From the NCBI GenBank assembly GCA_020466095.1, contig CM035807.1, positions 33,671,184 to 33,735,183 on the forward strand: 64,000 bases of DNA. The letters run 5' to 3'. The first letter of the stretch is position 1; every line of letters begins with the position of its first letter. The DNA is from Chlorops oryzae (lineage: Eukaryota; Arthropoda; Insecta; Diptera; Chloropidae). The notes beneath the pieces are model-generated. The model saw only the letters and a list, made by a program, of their open reading frames with translations, did not search any database and had not been told where the DNA came from. The position numbers and the translations under genes are program-made. Below are positions 1-11,535 of the stretch, one piece after another.

Positions 1-659
1 TTTATTGACCATTATGAACAAGAAATTAGATTTTTGTTTTAGGCGTTATACCATGAATGAGCTGATTTTGGTTAATAAATTCAAAAAAAGTAAAAGGTGC
101 TCTACGTTGAATGAAAAAAAATCCTTACCTTCACATGGCACTGCAAATTGAGATATCGTCTTAAAAAATAGGCTTATCGAATGAATCGGTGTGCCAATTC
201 TGTGAAATGGACGAAGAAACGCCATAACACGGACATGCGACTGTCTATAACTGGTCAGCCGCAGAATCCTAAAATTTTGGGAGGCGCTTGTTGCCCCCTA
301 TAAATTTTGGAACGTTCTGAAACCATCCACAGTGCTAAAATACATAAAGAGCCTCGCGATAGTAAATTAAGATGGCATTGGGGTTAGCACAATAGACCCA
401 CTATGGGTCGCGGTGCGCACAACTCCCCCACTCAATAATAAATACACTGAATTTTTTGGTCTTCGGTTCCACCTTCAGTAATCGGCCGAAGATGAATGGA
501 AAATTTTCGGCTTTGGTTTACCACCCTATTTCGGACTCTATTAAGCTGTTTATATAGAAAAACCATAAAAATAAAATAATTATTCACATCAAATAAATTT
601 TTTGTACGCATATTTTATTTTTTTTTTTCGATCATATATTGCAATTTTTAAAGCATACA
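1..659. other. Unassigned AT-rich intergenic DNA
   Basis: No ORF of note and no recognisable element was seen. The stretch ends in AT-rich DNA with a T-run near 612-627, directly before a TIR element. Confidence 0.5.
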
Positions 660-860
660 CACCGAGAGAAATAAGAACTGTTAAATCAACCACTTAGAAC
701 AGTTAAAGTAAGAGTGGTCAAATAAACTGTATTCCGCGTTAAATGAACTGAAAAAGGCAGTCAAATGAACAGTTGAAAAACAGTTACTTTTTATGTTCAA
801 ATTCGCTTTCGTTCACTTAGATGTATAAGTTCGCATTCTGATCAACTGTCTCCGGAGTTT

Positions 861-935
861 TCAATAGCTCAGTTGTTTAAGCTGTGAGTTGACCGTCGTG
901 AGCTTCGGGGTTCTATCCCTGCTGGCGACGGGAAT
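861..935 (+). other. tRNA-like segment 1 (Pol III box A/B pattern)
   Basis: TAGCTCAGTTG fits an internal box A, and GGGGTTCTATCCC about 40 bases later fits a box B with a T-stem and T-loop. A long T-run after 936 could end Pol III transcription. The acceptor stem does not pair well, so this is a tRNA-derived or SINE-like segment, not a functional tRNA gene. Confidence 0.45.
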
Positions 936-1000
936 TTTTCTTGATTTTTTTTTTTTTTTATAACAGTTTTTTTTTTTTGTTCAGAGTGTAGTTGTTTTTT

Positions 1001-1060
1001 AATGGTTAAGACGTTCGCCCAGCGAAGTGGAAGTCAGCGGTTCAAGGCTCGGCCGAGGCG
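1001..1060 (+). other. tRNA-like segment 2
   Basis: ATGGTTAAGACG resembles a box A, and GCGGTTCAAGGCTCGG at about 1037-1052 resembles a box B. It follows a T-rich stretch that separates it from tRNA-like segment 1. No full cloverleaf is obvious. It is probably a relic or SINE head. Confidence 0.4.
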
Positions 1061-1389
1061 AGAAAATTTAAAGAGATGAAAGAGAAAAAGATTTAAATAG
1101 AAACAAATAAATAAAGAAAAAATATAATAATTAAATTAAAAAAAAAAATAATATAATAAAAGAAGGTAAAAAAAAAGTCAAAGCAAAAAAAAAATTTTTT
1201 TTTCCCAGTCGCTGGTGACAGTTGATTTAACCCCGAGACAGTTATATCAACCATCAGGTAGTTATATCCCTATTGACTGTGTTTGTACTGTTGAATCGAC
1301 CGCTACTACACATAAGCTAAGAATTAACGGTGAACTCGGTTATTTTAACCTGCTTTTTCAGTTAATATAACTACCTTTTTCTCTCGGTG

Positions 1390-2446
1390 CAATATGCGCA
1401 TATTTGTGGTTTTTTCGTGCACATAAATATCCACTCTGGTAATAAGTTCCTACCACTCAAAAGGCCTATTGTAAATATTTTGAAGAACTTGACATTAAAA
1501 ATTAATAGGTTTTACAAAATCAATTGCGGAAAAAATATTAAAAAATATTAAAATATATTAAAAAATATTAAAATAATAATAAAATATTAATTAAATATTA
1601 TTATGCCTGGCCCCTGAAGAGTCATTTTCATCTTCATTTTAAATTTCATGTACAGCGTTTGAATGCAAATGTATGATGAATAAAAGAATCAGCTAAAAAA
1701 ATGCGAGATGTGACGCGACGCACAGTGTCCGATTTTGCTTTGCTAGCGTCACTTAATGCTGTATCTTTGGTAAAAGCGGGCTTAAAGAAACGAAATTCGG
1801 ACCAGGTAATGTTAAAGTGGTGGGCTATATGTAGGTCAAAATGCTGCGCAGTATACAGGGTGTATTACAGGGTGTCAAAGTTACCCAAATTTCATAATTT
1901 TCGATATTTTTGGGAAAATTATAAGTTTTTGCAAACTTTACAGGCTGTTAATTTCCAAAAGTGTATGTACATTGGGTGACATGACATCTTTTAAAGCTAA
2001 CTTGGGTTGTTCAATGAAAAATCAAGGGTGGTAAAGAGGGAAAACCTTAATATTTACCACTTTTTGGACTTTAAGGACCATTTTTACATAAAAAAAAATA
2101 TTGTTTATTCCCTTTATTTTATTTTTTTTAGTAATCCTCATAAAATTTTCTGCATTTTTATACCAAATATGTTATACTTATATTTGTTCGGGCCTGAAAA
2201 AAAAATTTTCACAACATACTCCACTGTTGCTCACTGAATAGTGCGAGCAGTTGTGTGTAAAATCTTCTTTCTAACCCTTTTATAAACTTCAACGATCATT
2301 TTCGCATAAAAAGTTTGTCCTTGCTTGATTTTTTCATTATTTTGTAATAGTCCTTATTGAATTTCCTTTACTTTGGTACTAAATATGTTTTACTTATATT
2401 AAGTCGGATGCCAAGCACCCCGAGTAAAAAAATCGATGTTATTTTG
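1390..2446. other. Unassigned AT-rich DNA with simple repeats
   Basis: AT-rich and without a recognisable gene. An (AAAATATT)-type low-complexity run lies at about 1525-1605. The short ORFs here have no recognisable domain and look random. Confidence 0.5.
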
Positions 2447-2795
2447 CGAGCCCGCAACACGCCCAAATTTTAAGAAGAATTAAAAAACGCTCCCGCAACA
2501 CGCCCAAATTTTAAGAAAACAATCAAACTACTCCCGCAACAAGCACAGGGACCACAAAGAGCTTAAATAAAAAAGCCAATATTGGGCCCGAAACCAGCCT
2601 AAATCATATTAAAATGAGCCCAAATTTTCACAAATTAGCTCATATCGGGCCCAAATCATATAAAAATGAGCCCAGATTTAAAAAAATAAACCCATATTGG
2701 GGCCGCAATGCGCCCAAATTACACTAAATGAGTCCAAAATTTCAAAAATAAGCCAATATTGGGCCCGCAACAAACCCAAATTTTCAGTGAATGAA
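2447..2795. repeat. Degenerate tandem array, units of about 50-63 bp
   Basis: The phrase ATATTGGGCCCGCAAC followed by GCCCAAATT recurs in degenerate form along the segment, for example near 2579, 2640, 2692 and 2754. A first part (2450-2540) has two closer copies of CCCGCAACACGCCC. The units differ by many substitutions, so this is an old array. No coding role is seen. Confidence 0.6.
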
Positions 2796-2948
2796 TATTT
2801 GAGTCGCATTTTTGTGAAATTATTTATTTATTTATTGTCTACGAGTATTATGATCAGAGGTGCCCAAAGTGGTAGCTCCATGTGTGAATGAGCGTAAAAG
2901 AGAACATTTTTTCACACGCATAGAACCTGTGAGCGAGAGATGAAAAAG

Positions 2949-2955
2949 TATAAAA
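2949..2955 (+). promoter_or_regulatory. Likely TATA box of the hAT element
   Basis: TATAAAA followed by GGCGGTCG lies 95 bases inside the left TIR and about 265 bases before the first ATG of the transposase. The position fits a core promoter carried by the element. This is inferred from sequence only. Confidence 0.5.
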
Positions 2956-3214
2956 GGCGGTCGCAATTAAAGCAAAATGCCATTTATAATCGAAAAGCGA
3001 AGCGAAACACATCAAGCGAACAACCGAAAGCGAAAGACCGAAGTGAAAATTTTAATATCCAGTGCCAGTGACGACACTGAGAGAAAATTTGAGATAAAAA
3101 TTATATTTAAATTTAGGTTAAAGTTTAATTTTATAATAATAGATCTACGTATTTAGTTGTAAGGTTGAGTAAGCAGTTTTCTTCTATTTTTTTTAATACT
3201 TTTTATAATTTAAA

Positions 3215-5011
3215 ATGTTCAATAATACAATGTTCAAAACCGAATGGGAGTATGAAATATTTTTTTCAATGAATTTGTCGGAAAAGGCAGAGTGTCTTAT
3301 TTGTTTTAAAGAACTTGCCGCAATTAGAAAAGACAATTTACGTCGCCACTATTTGCGTTATCATAGGGATTATGAAAGCTTAAGTCCTGAGGACCGTATT
3401 TTAAAAATGTACGAATTAAAAATCGCCTTTATTTCTAAGCTGCAGAATCGAGCAGAATCAAATTTGCAAGAAAGCGCGATTTCATCGGAAAAAATGAAGG
3501 CATCATTTGTAGTCAGTTTGGCATTAGCCAAAAAGGGCAGACCTCTTTCCGATGGTGAATTTTTCAAAGATGTCGCTGTTTCTGTTTTGCAATGTTTCGG
3601 CGAAGAAGGTGAAAAAATAGGGAAACTTATTAAGGATGTTCCACTTTCGCGAAGTACTGTGTCTCGACGAATCGAAGACATTGCGGGTTTATTGAGTCTA
3701 AAATCAAGCAGACAATTACACAAGCAAAATATTTTTCAATTTGCTTGGATGAGAGCACCGATATTACTGACACATGCCAACTCCTAATATGCTTTCGATC
3801 TGTCGATTCAGACTTTAGGGTAACTGAAGATGTTTTAAGCCTTTTTTCCTTGCATGATCATGCAACTGGGAAGAATATATTTAAAGCAGTTGAGGAAAAA
3901 GTATTTTCGTTTGCTTCAAAAGATAAGTTGGCTTCCGTGTGCACAGATGGGGCGAAAGTTATGGTGGGTACTACAAGTGGTTTTGTTGGCCAACTAACAA
4001 AATACGGTCTAACTATCCCAACTTTTCATTGCATCATTCACCAGGAACAGCTGTTTGCCAAATCCATCGGTTCTGGGGACACTATGAAGGTATTAGTTGC
4101 AATAATAAAGAAAATAAGGGGTGGTCACCATGCTCTAACACACCGGAAATTTCGCACTTTTCTAGAGGAAATTGAGGCCGATTTTTCTGACATATTACTT
4201 TATACTGAAGTAAGATGGCTAAGCAAAGGAAAATGCATCGAAAGGTTGTATGCTTTGAGGACTGAAGTGATGGAATTTCTTGAAAATGAAGGGTCAGTTG
4301 AGTCACGACAGCTAGTCGATAAAATTGGAAACCCCGAGTTCTTACTTAATTTCGCTTTTCTGTGTGACATCACAATTTTTTTTTCACAGCTCAATTTAAG
4401 TCTTCAGGGCCAAAATAAATTAATTTTCAACCTTGTGTCAGTAGTCGACAACTGGAAAACCCGCATTTCAATTCTTGAACGGCAATTTAAAAGCACAGAT
4501 TTAACGAATTTCCCTAAAACCGCAGAAATAAGTGATATGTACGAAATGCATAATCAACTTATAAAATATCATCCTACGTTTGATGAAGTGAATTCAAATT
4601 TTAACAAACACTTCAAAGACTTCGATAAGATTCGACATTTGATTTTACTTCATGAAAATCCACACACGTGCAGCTCACATAATTTTGCCGAAAACGAGAA
4701 ATTAGAACTTGAAAGACTTCAGTCTGATGTTTTTTTGCCTCTAGACAGTGGAATTGAATTTTGGCGTGCAGTCAACATTGAAAAATATCGCCTTTTAAAA
4801 GAAAAAATATACCAACTTTATTCTATGTTTGGTACAACATTGTACGTGCGAAGCAGCGTTTTCCACAATGGCATTTTTAAAAAATAAACAGCGCAATTGC
4901 TTGAATGATAAACACCTCGAAAATCTACTACGTATTAAATGTTGTAATTTTGAAATAAATTTAACAGATTTGGTTAACTTTGCAACTTCTTCCAAGAGTA
5001 ACCAACAATAA
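3215..5011 (+). pseudogene. hAT transposase (ZBED/GTF2IRD2-like), frameshifted
   Basis: Cut-and-paste transposase of the hAT superfamily. The N-terminal part (residues about 28-50) has a BED-type zinc finger with CLICF and the spaced histidines of HYLRYHRD. The middle has LDESTDITDTCQLL, matching the first catalytic-aspartate region of this hAT group, and CTDGAKVM, typical of the second. VRWLSKGK precedes the C-terminal region, and CEAAFSTMAFLKNKQR matches the dimerisation tail. The reading moves from 3215-3787 to another frame, entered at about 3685-3745 and running to 4887, then to a third segment at 4829-5011. At least two indels therefore separate the parts. The order of domains and the total length (about 590 codons) fit an intact family member. 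It cannot make a full transposase as written. Confidence 0.88.
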
Positions 5012-5417
5012 ATATATTTCAATTTAAAACAATATTTCTGCCAATGCTACAATTTTACCCTTATCAATTTTCCTGCTCTGTTTTGAAATCTATACACAGA
5101 TTTTTTTCAGTGCAAAATATAAAGCATTTTTGTACAAGCAAAGTCACTTTTTCAAATCAGTGGAATGACGAACTTCGCAGAGGTAAGACGTGTGTCGCTG
5201 TGTTCTTTTTTTTTATCTTTTTTCGTCATATTTTTTGGTTTTCACTCTGTTAGAGAGCGTTGAGAGTTTAGTATGCTATAGACTTTCGGCGAGGTAGGAC
5301 CTATGTCGCTCGATTTTTGCTTACTCTCTAGCATTTTTAATTTTATGTGTTTGTTGTATCACTACAGATACATGAAATGTAATTGCGCCTGTAGTGGTGG
5401 GCAGCTCTGATTATGAT

Positions 5418-5696
5418 GAATGTTTACAGGGTTGACATTAATATCAGTGCTCAAGTCCAAAAGAAAAGGGTATTCACATTTTCTGAAAATTATTTTATTG
5501 TGCCCTTGCGTAAATTAAAAAGATGTCAAAATTGTGGATGGATTTTCTTCAGGAAAATTTGTTCTAGCGTGGTGTTGCTGATAGATAGGATAAATGAAAT
5601 TGTGGTATGGATTGAAATAATGATTGTTGTAATAATTTGGTGCATAAGTGATAGGTTGCGGGTTGGGAGGGTATGAATGAATGCTTGGAGTGGATG
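5418..5696. other. Unassigned spacer
   Basis: Between the hAT target duplication and repeat X. An 87-codon ORF here has no recognisable domain. Nothing else was seen. Confidence 0.4.
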
Positions 5697-6439
5697 GTAT
5701 TAATGATTGAAAAGGGGTGCTATTCAGCTCAAAAAAGTGGGAAGTACAAAGTGTGGAATATTTGGTTAGCTTATTTTATAATTAAGGGCTACTTATGTGC
5801 TAATTTCGTCCCAAATTAGCTCTTGCCATTTTCGTAAAATTAAAAGTTTAAGGTTGCGCTTCCAACTTTGAATTGAGACAGCAGAACATATGTTTATAGA
5901 TTTTGAATGCTGTAAAATTGATATCGAAAATTATGTGCTCTTTATGTGCTTACCATAAATGCAACACAACCGACGTTTTTATAAATTTTTTGCCAAAATT
6001 AAGAAAATATAAATTTTGATATATTTAAACTTCGAAATCTGACTGCGAAAACCGACTTCGAAAAAGTTTTGCTGATTCGGGTTTGTGTCTTAGCTGTTTG
6101 GTGGTAGAAAACATGGAAACTCAGCGGATTCCTGGCATACTTTTTGGCTGTTTTATTTTGGCGCTTTTCCGTGGCGTTATTTCGTTTGTTTGACAGCTGA
6201 AATCAGTGCTGCCAGTAGTTTTGGACAACTTTTCCCACGGTAGTCCTCAGAAAATCCCTATTTTCCCTATTTGCTTTAGGAAAAGTCCCACAGGAAATCT
6301 CTTTTTATTATACTGAACAAATAAAGTTTATTTTTAAGGAAAAGACGCTATTATAAATATATCTGTGGCAATAAGGAAAATGCTTATTTTTAAATTTTTC
6401 TGTTTTCGAGAAAAACGCTTCAAAGTCTTGCTTGCATCT
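5697..6439 (+). repeat. Repeat X, left part, copy 1
   Basis: This stretch recurs almost unchanged at 21998-22741 and, inverted, at about 24592-25304. It has no coding potential. In this copy X is split after ATCT at 6439 by the Gypsy element and resumes at 11804. The left boundary is set where the copies start to match (GGTATTAATGATTG). Its superfamily is unknown. Confidence 0.8.
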
Positions 6440-6703
6440 TGTCAAGCTAGCGCGACTAACATGAAACGCTGTGCATCGCTTAACGTTGAAACCAAAAGTG
6501 ATCTCTCTCTTTTAATCGTTTCTAGCAAGGAAGCCCTCTCGTAAGAGTAAAACATAAAATGAATACAATGAAACGTATGAGTGACAATGAGAAAGTGAGA
6601 GTGTGTTAACATGAACAATGTACCGTGGGCGTATACTAACAACATAATAGGCAAAAATTTACAGTGAGTCAAAATGATATTGGTAACATAAAATACGACG
6701 ACA
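6440..6703 (-). repeat. Gypsy 3' LTR, copy 1
   Basis: 264 bp, matching 11536-11799 and 22742-23005. In element orientation it runs from TGTCGTCG to TTGACA. An ORF across it is fortuitous. Confidence 0.95.
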
Positions 6704-6737
6704 GTTCGGCCATCCTGATACTTAACTCGTCCTCGAG

Positions 6738-9700
6738 TTACGGATCGCTGGTGTTTGCTAAGTATTCATCATCGTCTTCTTCGGGCTTGATATAGTCTTC
6801 ATCGATTTCTGGCAAGAGTACACACCATGGCTTCATTTTATCACTGCTTGCGACCGTGGTGAATTTTCGTCGACCTTTCTGAGCTCCATCGATATCTGTC
6901 ACAACCGATCGTATCGCAAGACTCTGGCGATAGAATATGGTCCCTCGTACCTGGGGTCGAGCTTGCGACTCTCTCCTGTGCTCGGAAGAGCACTCTCTAG
7001 TAAGACAAGATCTCCTTCCTTGTATTATATCAGGCATTTTGTACTTCGCGTCGAAGCGACGTTTCCACTTCTCACGTGCGATTTCGATATTCTTTATTAT
7101 GCTTCCTGTCTTCGTTGAATCATTGGTACCTGATTTTCTTTGTGGATCGTTGTGTAATGCGGCTAGTAGTCTGTTGCCACTTATGTCTTTCAGTGGAAAG
7201 TTGTACATAAGATCGATCGGCGAAAAACTTTGTCGTAGAATTAGCTGTCGTATTTAATTTCCATTGCATATTACGGATTTCATCATCCCAGCCCTTAACG
7301 TCTTCTGATGTTCTCAGGTAGGCTAAAATAGACTGGTTGACTCTTTCGGCTAACCCATTGGATCTTGGAGTTCTGACAGCTACCTTCGTGTGAGTCTGAT
7401 ATTGTTATTATGCAATAATCTGCAAAAACTGCAGAGGTGAATGCTGTTCCTCGATCCGTGATGATTCGTCTTGGCGAGCCAAAATAAAGTGTCAAATTGT
7501 TCATGGCGTCGATGACGGGCTTCGTTTTCGTTGATTTGACGGCTGTTATTATTGTATACCTGGTAAGAGCGTCGACTATAACCAGAATATACTCGTTTTG
7601 TCGGCGGCTTCGAATGAATGGGCCCAAGTGGTCCATGTGCAGTATCTCAAATGGAATTTTCGGAATCTCCATACCAAAAAGTTGGCATTCTTTCCTCGGT
7701 TCACGATTGTAGCAACACTGAATACATGCCTTAATGTAACTTTTAACAAAGTTTCGAGATCGTCGGAACCAAAAATGTAGCTGAAGTCGTTTCATAGTAC
7801 CGTCCACCCCGGGATGTCATCATGGCACATCTTAATAATTTGCCAACGCATGCCCTTTGGCACGACAAGTTGATATAACCTGTTTCTTTTGAAAATAAAA
7901 TGTTAATCGTATACCTTTCTTTGCGGCGGTGGCTTCTTGGTTGTCAAGACATCAACGATTTCTTGTAGATGATCATCCTGTTTCTGCATGGTCAGAATCC
8001 AGTCATCTTCCGAGATATTAATTGCCATCAGAGAGGCAGTGACGTCATCAACTCCGGTAGGTTCACCAACAGGCGCTCTGCTCATAGCGTCGACATGATT
8101 CATCAGCCTTCCAGAACGATGGATTGCTGTGAAATCGAATTCGAGCAATCTCAGCAGCCAGCGAGAGATACGAGGAATCATCGGCGTCGTAGTTTTGATA
8201 CTGGTAATAGCTGAACAGTCAGTTACGATCACGAAGCGTTTCCCAAGTAGATACATCCGAAATCGTTGACATGCTTCTACCACTGCTAGAACTTCGAGTT
8301 CATATCCGTGATACCGGCGTTCCGGATCCGTACACGCTCGGCTAAAATAAGCGATGGGCTTCAAAACTCCGTTGTCCTCCCTCTGGAAGAGAATAGCAGC
8401 AAGACCGATACTGCTAGCGTCGGTGTGAAGCTGGTGTTCTCTTATATGATGTCATATATACCAAGAACAGGATCGCTGGTGATTACATCAATAAGCTTTC
8501 AAAACGATATACCACACTCGAACGTCCATTTGAACGCATGATTTTTCCTCAACAAGTGAGTCAATGGCGATGCGATCACAGCATAGTTAGGTACAAATTT
8601 CCTGAAGTACCCCGTAAGTCCAAGGAATCTGCGTACGTCAGTAATATTCTCTGGAACAGGAAACTCCTTTATTGCTTCCGTCTTACGACGACCAGGTTTG
8701 ATTCCGTTTTCGTCTATCTCGTGTCCCAAAAATCGATATTCGTTTTCATGAAGAAACACTTAGAAAGACGCAACGTAAGTCCTTCTTTTTCAATAATTTT
8801 CAGGAACTCGACAAGATAGTGTAGCCCTTCTTCGAAAGTCTTTGACGCAACAATCACTTCGTCGACATTGCTAATTACTTTGCCTTTCAAGGGTTCGATA
8901 AGTTTCGCCATCATTTCTGGAAAACGCATGGGGCGTTGCGAAGCCCAAAGGCATCCTGTTGAACTCATAGTGCCCATTATGTGTGATGAACGCTGTGTAC
9001 TGTTTAGAGCTTTCTTCAATTTCGATCTGGTAGTACCCCGACATCATGTCAAGAGTCGTAAAGTACTTCTTTTCCGCAAGCGTCGATAAAACTCCATCGA
9101 CTGTTGGCATCGGCCACGGCTGTTTCTCCGTCACGGCATTCAACGCACGATAATCCACGCAAAGTCTATTCTCGCCGTTAGACTTTGATACTAAGACAAT
9201 TGGCGACGCGTAGACCGAATTAGACGGACGCACGATTTCGCGTTTTATTAATTCCGACACGATTTCCTCAACCACTTGTTGCTTTGGAATCGGAATCGAG
9301 TAAGGTTTCTTAGCAATTGGATTACTCGTAGTAACCGATACTTCCATTTTCATCAGATTACATTTTCCGAGGTCAATTAAATTTCTCTCCGAAACATTTC
9401 GAATAATTTATAAGAGTTGATAGTAACTTATTTTTCTGGCCCGGCGACAAATCATTTTCTAAATTAACGTCTTTAGTCGATATCGAAAGAATATTGCATT
9501 GTCCGTTTTCGATTATAACGCGAGCTTTAGATAAAATATCAATGCCAATAATAATATCGTATGGCATTATTTTATCGTCAATAACAAATATATCGTTCTC
9601 AAATACATGACCGTCGATTGAAACTTCAATGCTTCTTAGTTTCTCACGGCTAACACAATTTCCACCCGCAAAACCGGATAATAATTTGTCGCACTGTTGT

Positions 9701-9790
9701 AATTTTTGACCAAACCGACTTGCAATAAACGATTTACATAACGAAACCGCACTTCCAGAATCAATAAGAAAATTTCTTTTGTGACGACAT
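6738..9790 (-). pseudogene. Gypsy pol (PR-RT-RH-IN), multiply frameshifted
   Basis: Reading from 9790 downward, the protease motif LIDSGSAV is seen just after the Gag frame. PR continues to a break at about 9373-9390. RT starts at about 9353 with RLCVDYRALNAVT and LDMMSGYYQIEI. The polymerase box, normally YVDD, reads NVDE at about 8860. The RT thumb is seen as FLGLTGYFRKFVPNYA at about 8600-8640. RNase H (8364-7903) has the YELEVLAVVEACQRFR region and VTDCSAI. Integrase has HMDHLGPF, ITDRGTAF and, in another frame, the region with the catalytic glutamate. Pol ends with the basic and acidic tail at 7208-6738. At least six frame changes are needed. Small deletions near 7818 and 7872 are evident by comparison with the second copy at 23006-24287. 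Confidence 0.9.
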
Positions 9791-11423
9791 TAGCGATGGA
9801 ATTTACCATATTACGTTTAGGACAACTTTTAGAGTCGTGAGACGTGACGTCACAAATTTCACAGCGCCGCTTTTTCTGTGGTTTGGGACAGTTTTTAGAA
9901 ATATGCCCGTGATCGCGACAATTATAACAAATAATCCCGACACCTTTTTTCGTGTTTGAATCGTTAGCTTTTTCACATGTAGCATTCGCAGATTTATTTT
10001 GCATCTTTTGATTTGAATTTATCGACGTCGCGACGTTTGTCTGTTTACGCGTATTTAATAAGACATTTCGTAAAGATAAAAGCCAATCCGAACATTTCAC
10101 AATTTGTAGCGTTGACAGCATTTTTTTCAAGCCGTCATCGCCGATACCGTTTATCACGTACTTAACAATAGCGCGATCATCGAGTTTTCCCCGTCGACCG
10201 ATTGCCAACACACGATAGTAAAATTCGATTACGCTTTCGTTTCGATTAATCGTCGTGTTCATCATTTGAATATGAACGTCCGCTGAATTAGCGATGCACG
10301 GAAAATCTTCGATGAATTGTTCGACAAAGCCCGACCAAGACCTGAATATCGGATGTGCATCAATCCACGACCTGGCAAAGCCCTGCATTTTAGTTCGAAT
10401 CGCCAAAAGAACCACACTGTCATCCCATCCATATGCCATCTTCAGTTGTTCGATGTTTTCTACAAATTGTATCGATGTAAAATTATCGTCATATGGATCG
10501 AATGTTGGCAGTGCACTCGCAACATCCTGAATTCTCCATGAATTCTGGAATCCACTACTATTCAATGGTTGTGTAGCGCCCTCCACTGTCGTTATTGCCG
10601 GCTGACAATTATGTTCTCCATTCCGTGAAGACGATACATAGACACCGTTTCTCCCATTCTCGTCTGCTTCATATACATTCTCATCTGTATTTGTTGCAAA
10701 TACAAAATTCGGAGAAACATGCGAGTTCGGCAGAAAATGTACACGTCGAGAATCGCTGGGCAGAAATCCGTTTGCTGCGTTCGCTCTCGAAAATAGAACT
10801 GACGACTGCGTCGTCGGCGCGGTTGTGCATGTTACGCTGCACACCGGCGTAGTAACCGTTTCATGCACGAAGCTTCGCTGTCGAAAATTCGATGAGAGCA
10901 TGTTATGCGCGCGTCGATTGTGAGAAGCGTCTATATGTGAAGTCGTCGTTGAGCATAACGTACTTAATGCGTTTGAGGGTTGAAAACTCGTTTCGTTGCC
11001 ATGCACGTAAGACTGACCGTGAGTACCGTTCGCTGAAAAGCTTGTGTGCATGCCATGTTGTTGTTGTCGTTGTGAAATAGCGGAGGCGACAATATTCGTT
11101 GAGGTGCCTGCCATGGGATTTGGAAAATTAGATGAGTGTACGTCCCTCGTCGATGCCATTTGGAAAACTGATTCCAATTTCCTGGAAATTGCCTCCATTG
11201 ATCGCTGGAGCCGTGCAACTTCGCCTTGCAAATTCGATACAGTTTCGTCTCTAATGGTTACCGTTGTTTCGCCTTCATCCTCTTCCGACGCACTCCCATC
11301 ATCCTCGTTCACAATTGCATTTCGCAACCTTTCTTGTAGCTCAGCCTTTAGTCCCGTTGTAGCAAGGTTTCGTTCCCTCAGTTTTTCCTTTAGTTCGGCG
11401 ACCGTCAATTCTTCGTCGCTCAT
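9636..11423 (-). CDS. Gypsy Gag with SAP domain and zinc knuckles
   Basis: Structural polyprotein of the Gypsy element, about 595 codons in an intact frame. Residues about 5-40 (LTVAELKEKLRERNL..) match the SAP DNA-binding helix-extended-loop-helix motif. A Ser/Thr/Asn-rich linker follows. Residues about 310-450 (ALPTFDPYDDNF, then the region around MAYGWDDSV and FVEQFIEDFP) form the capsid-like domain. Two CCHC zinc knuckles lie near residues 490-530 (CYNCRDHGHISKNC, CEICDVTSHDSKSC). The last 50 or so residues overlap the protease region in another frame, so the true Gag probably ends or shifts frame near 9790. ATG at 11421-11423 is the natural start. It lies just inside the 5' LTR, whose inner edge is at 11536. 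Confidence 0.88.
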   Translation of the reverse strand: MSDEELTVAELKEKLRERNLATTGLKAELQERLRNAIVNEDDGSASEEDEGETTVTIRDETVSNLQGEVARLQRSMEAISRKLESVFQMASTRDVHSSNFPNPMAGTSTNIVASAISQRQQQHGMHTSFSANGTHGQSYVHGNETSFQPSNALSTLCSTTTSHIDASHNRRAHNMLSSNFRQRSFVHETVTTPVCSVTCTTAPTTQSSVLFSRANAANGFLPSDSRRVHFLPNSHVSPNFVFATNTDENVYEADENGRNGVYVSSSRNGEHNCQPAITTVEGATQPLNSSGFQNSWRIQDVASALPTFDPYDDNFTSIQFVENIEQLKMAYGWDDSVVLLAIRTKMQGFARSWIDAHPIFRSWSGFVEQFIEDFPCIANSADVHIQMMNTTINRNESVIEFYYRVLAIGRRGKLDDRAIVKYVINGIGDDGLKKMLSTLQIVKCSDWLLSLRNVLLNTRKQTNVATSINSNQKMQNKSANATCEKANDSNTKKGVGIICYNCRDHGHISKNCPKPQKKRRCEICDVTSHDSKSCPKRNMVNSIANVVTKEIFLLILEVRFRYVNRLLQVGLVKNYNSATNYYPVLRVEIVLAVRN

Positions 11424-11535
11424 TTTGGTTTCACAAATATATTTATTGTTCGATTTTAAAACGCGAGTTAATACTTTTTAAACAACGTGCTAATTAAAGA
11501 GGTTATTTTGGGATAGTACCCCACACCTGAATAAA

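Larger units (their letters stand above)
660..1389. mobile_element. Non-autonomous TIR element, about 730 bp
   Basis: The segment opens with CACCGAGAGAAA and closes with its reverse complement, ending at CTCTCGGTG. Both arms carry many copies of a short motif built around ACAGTT followed by TCAACC or TTTAACC, in opposite senses, so the element can fold back. The centre holds two tRNA-like segments separated by T-runs, followed by an A-rich tract at about 1070-1200. No transposase is encoded. No convincing target duplication is visible (AAGCATACA on the left against CAATATGCG on the right), so the exact ends and superfamily stay open. The motif-rich arms resemble foldback elements in style, but that is only an analogy. 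Confidence 0.55.
2855..5409 (+). mobile_element. hAT transposon (2,555 bp) with TIRs and 8-bp TSD
   Basis: The element is bounded by CAGAGGTGCCCA on the left and the reverse complement of CAGAGCTGCCCA on the right. A perfect 8-bp target duplication, ATTATGAT, flanks it at 2847-2854 and 5410-5417. The TIR type, the 8-bp duplication and the encoded BED-finger transposase together identify the hAT superfamily (Charlie/Buster-like). Two related subterminal motifs (GAGGTAAGAC..GTGTCGCT near 5179 and GAGGTAGGAC..ATGTCGCT near 5290) could be transposase binding sites. The element is nearly full length, but its ORF carries two frame breaks. Confidence 0.9.

Noticed and set aside
1701..1979. A 92-codon ORF after the first TIR element
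   Set aside because: No recognisable domain, no neighbours on the same strand, and low-complexity ends. Likely chance.
6442..6672. A 76-codon ORF on the minus strand, seen again at 22744-22974
   Set aside because: It lies wholly in the Gypsy LTR, which explains the duplication.
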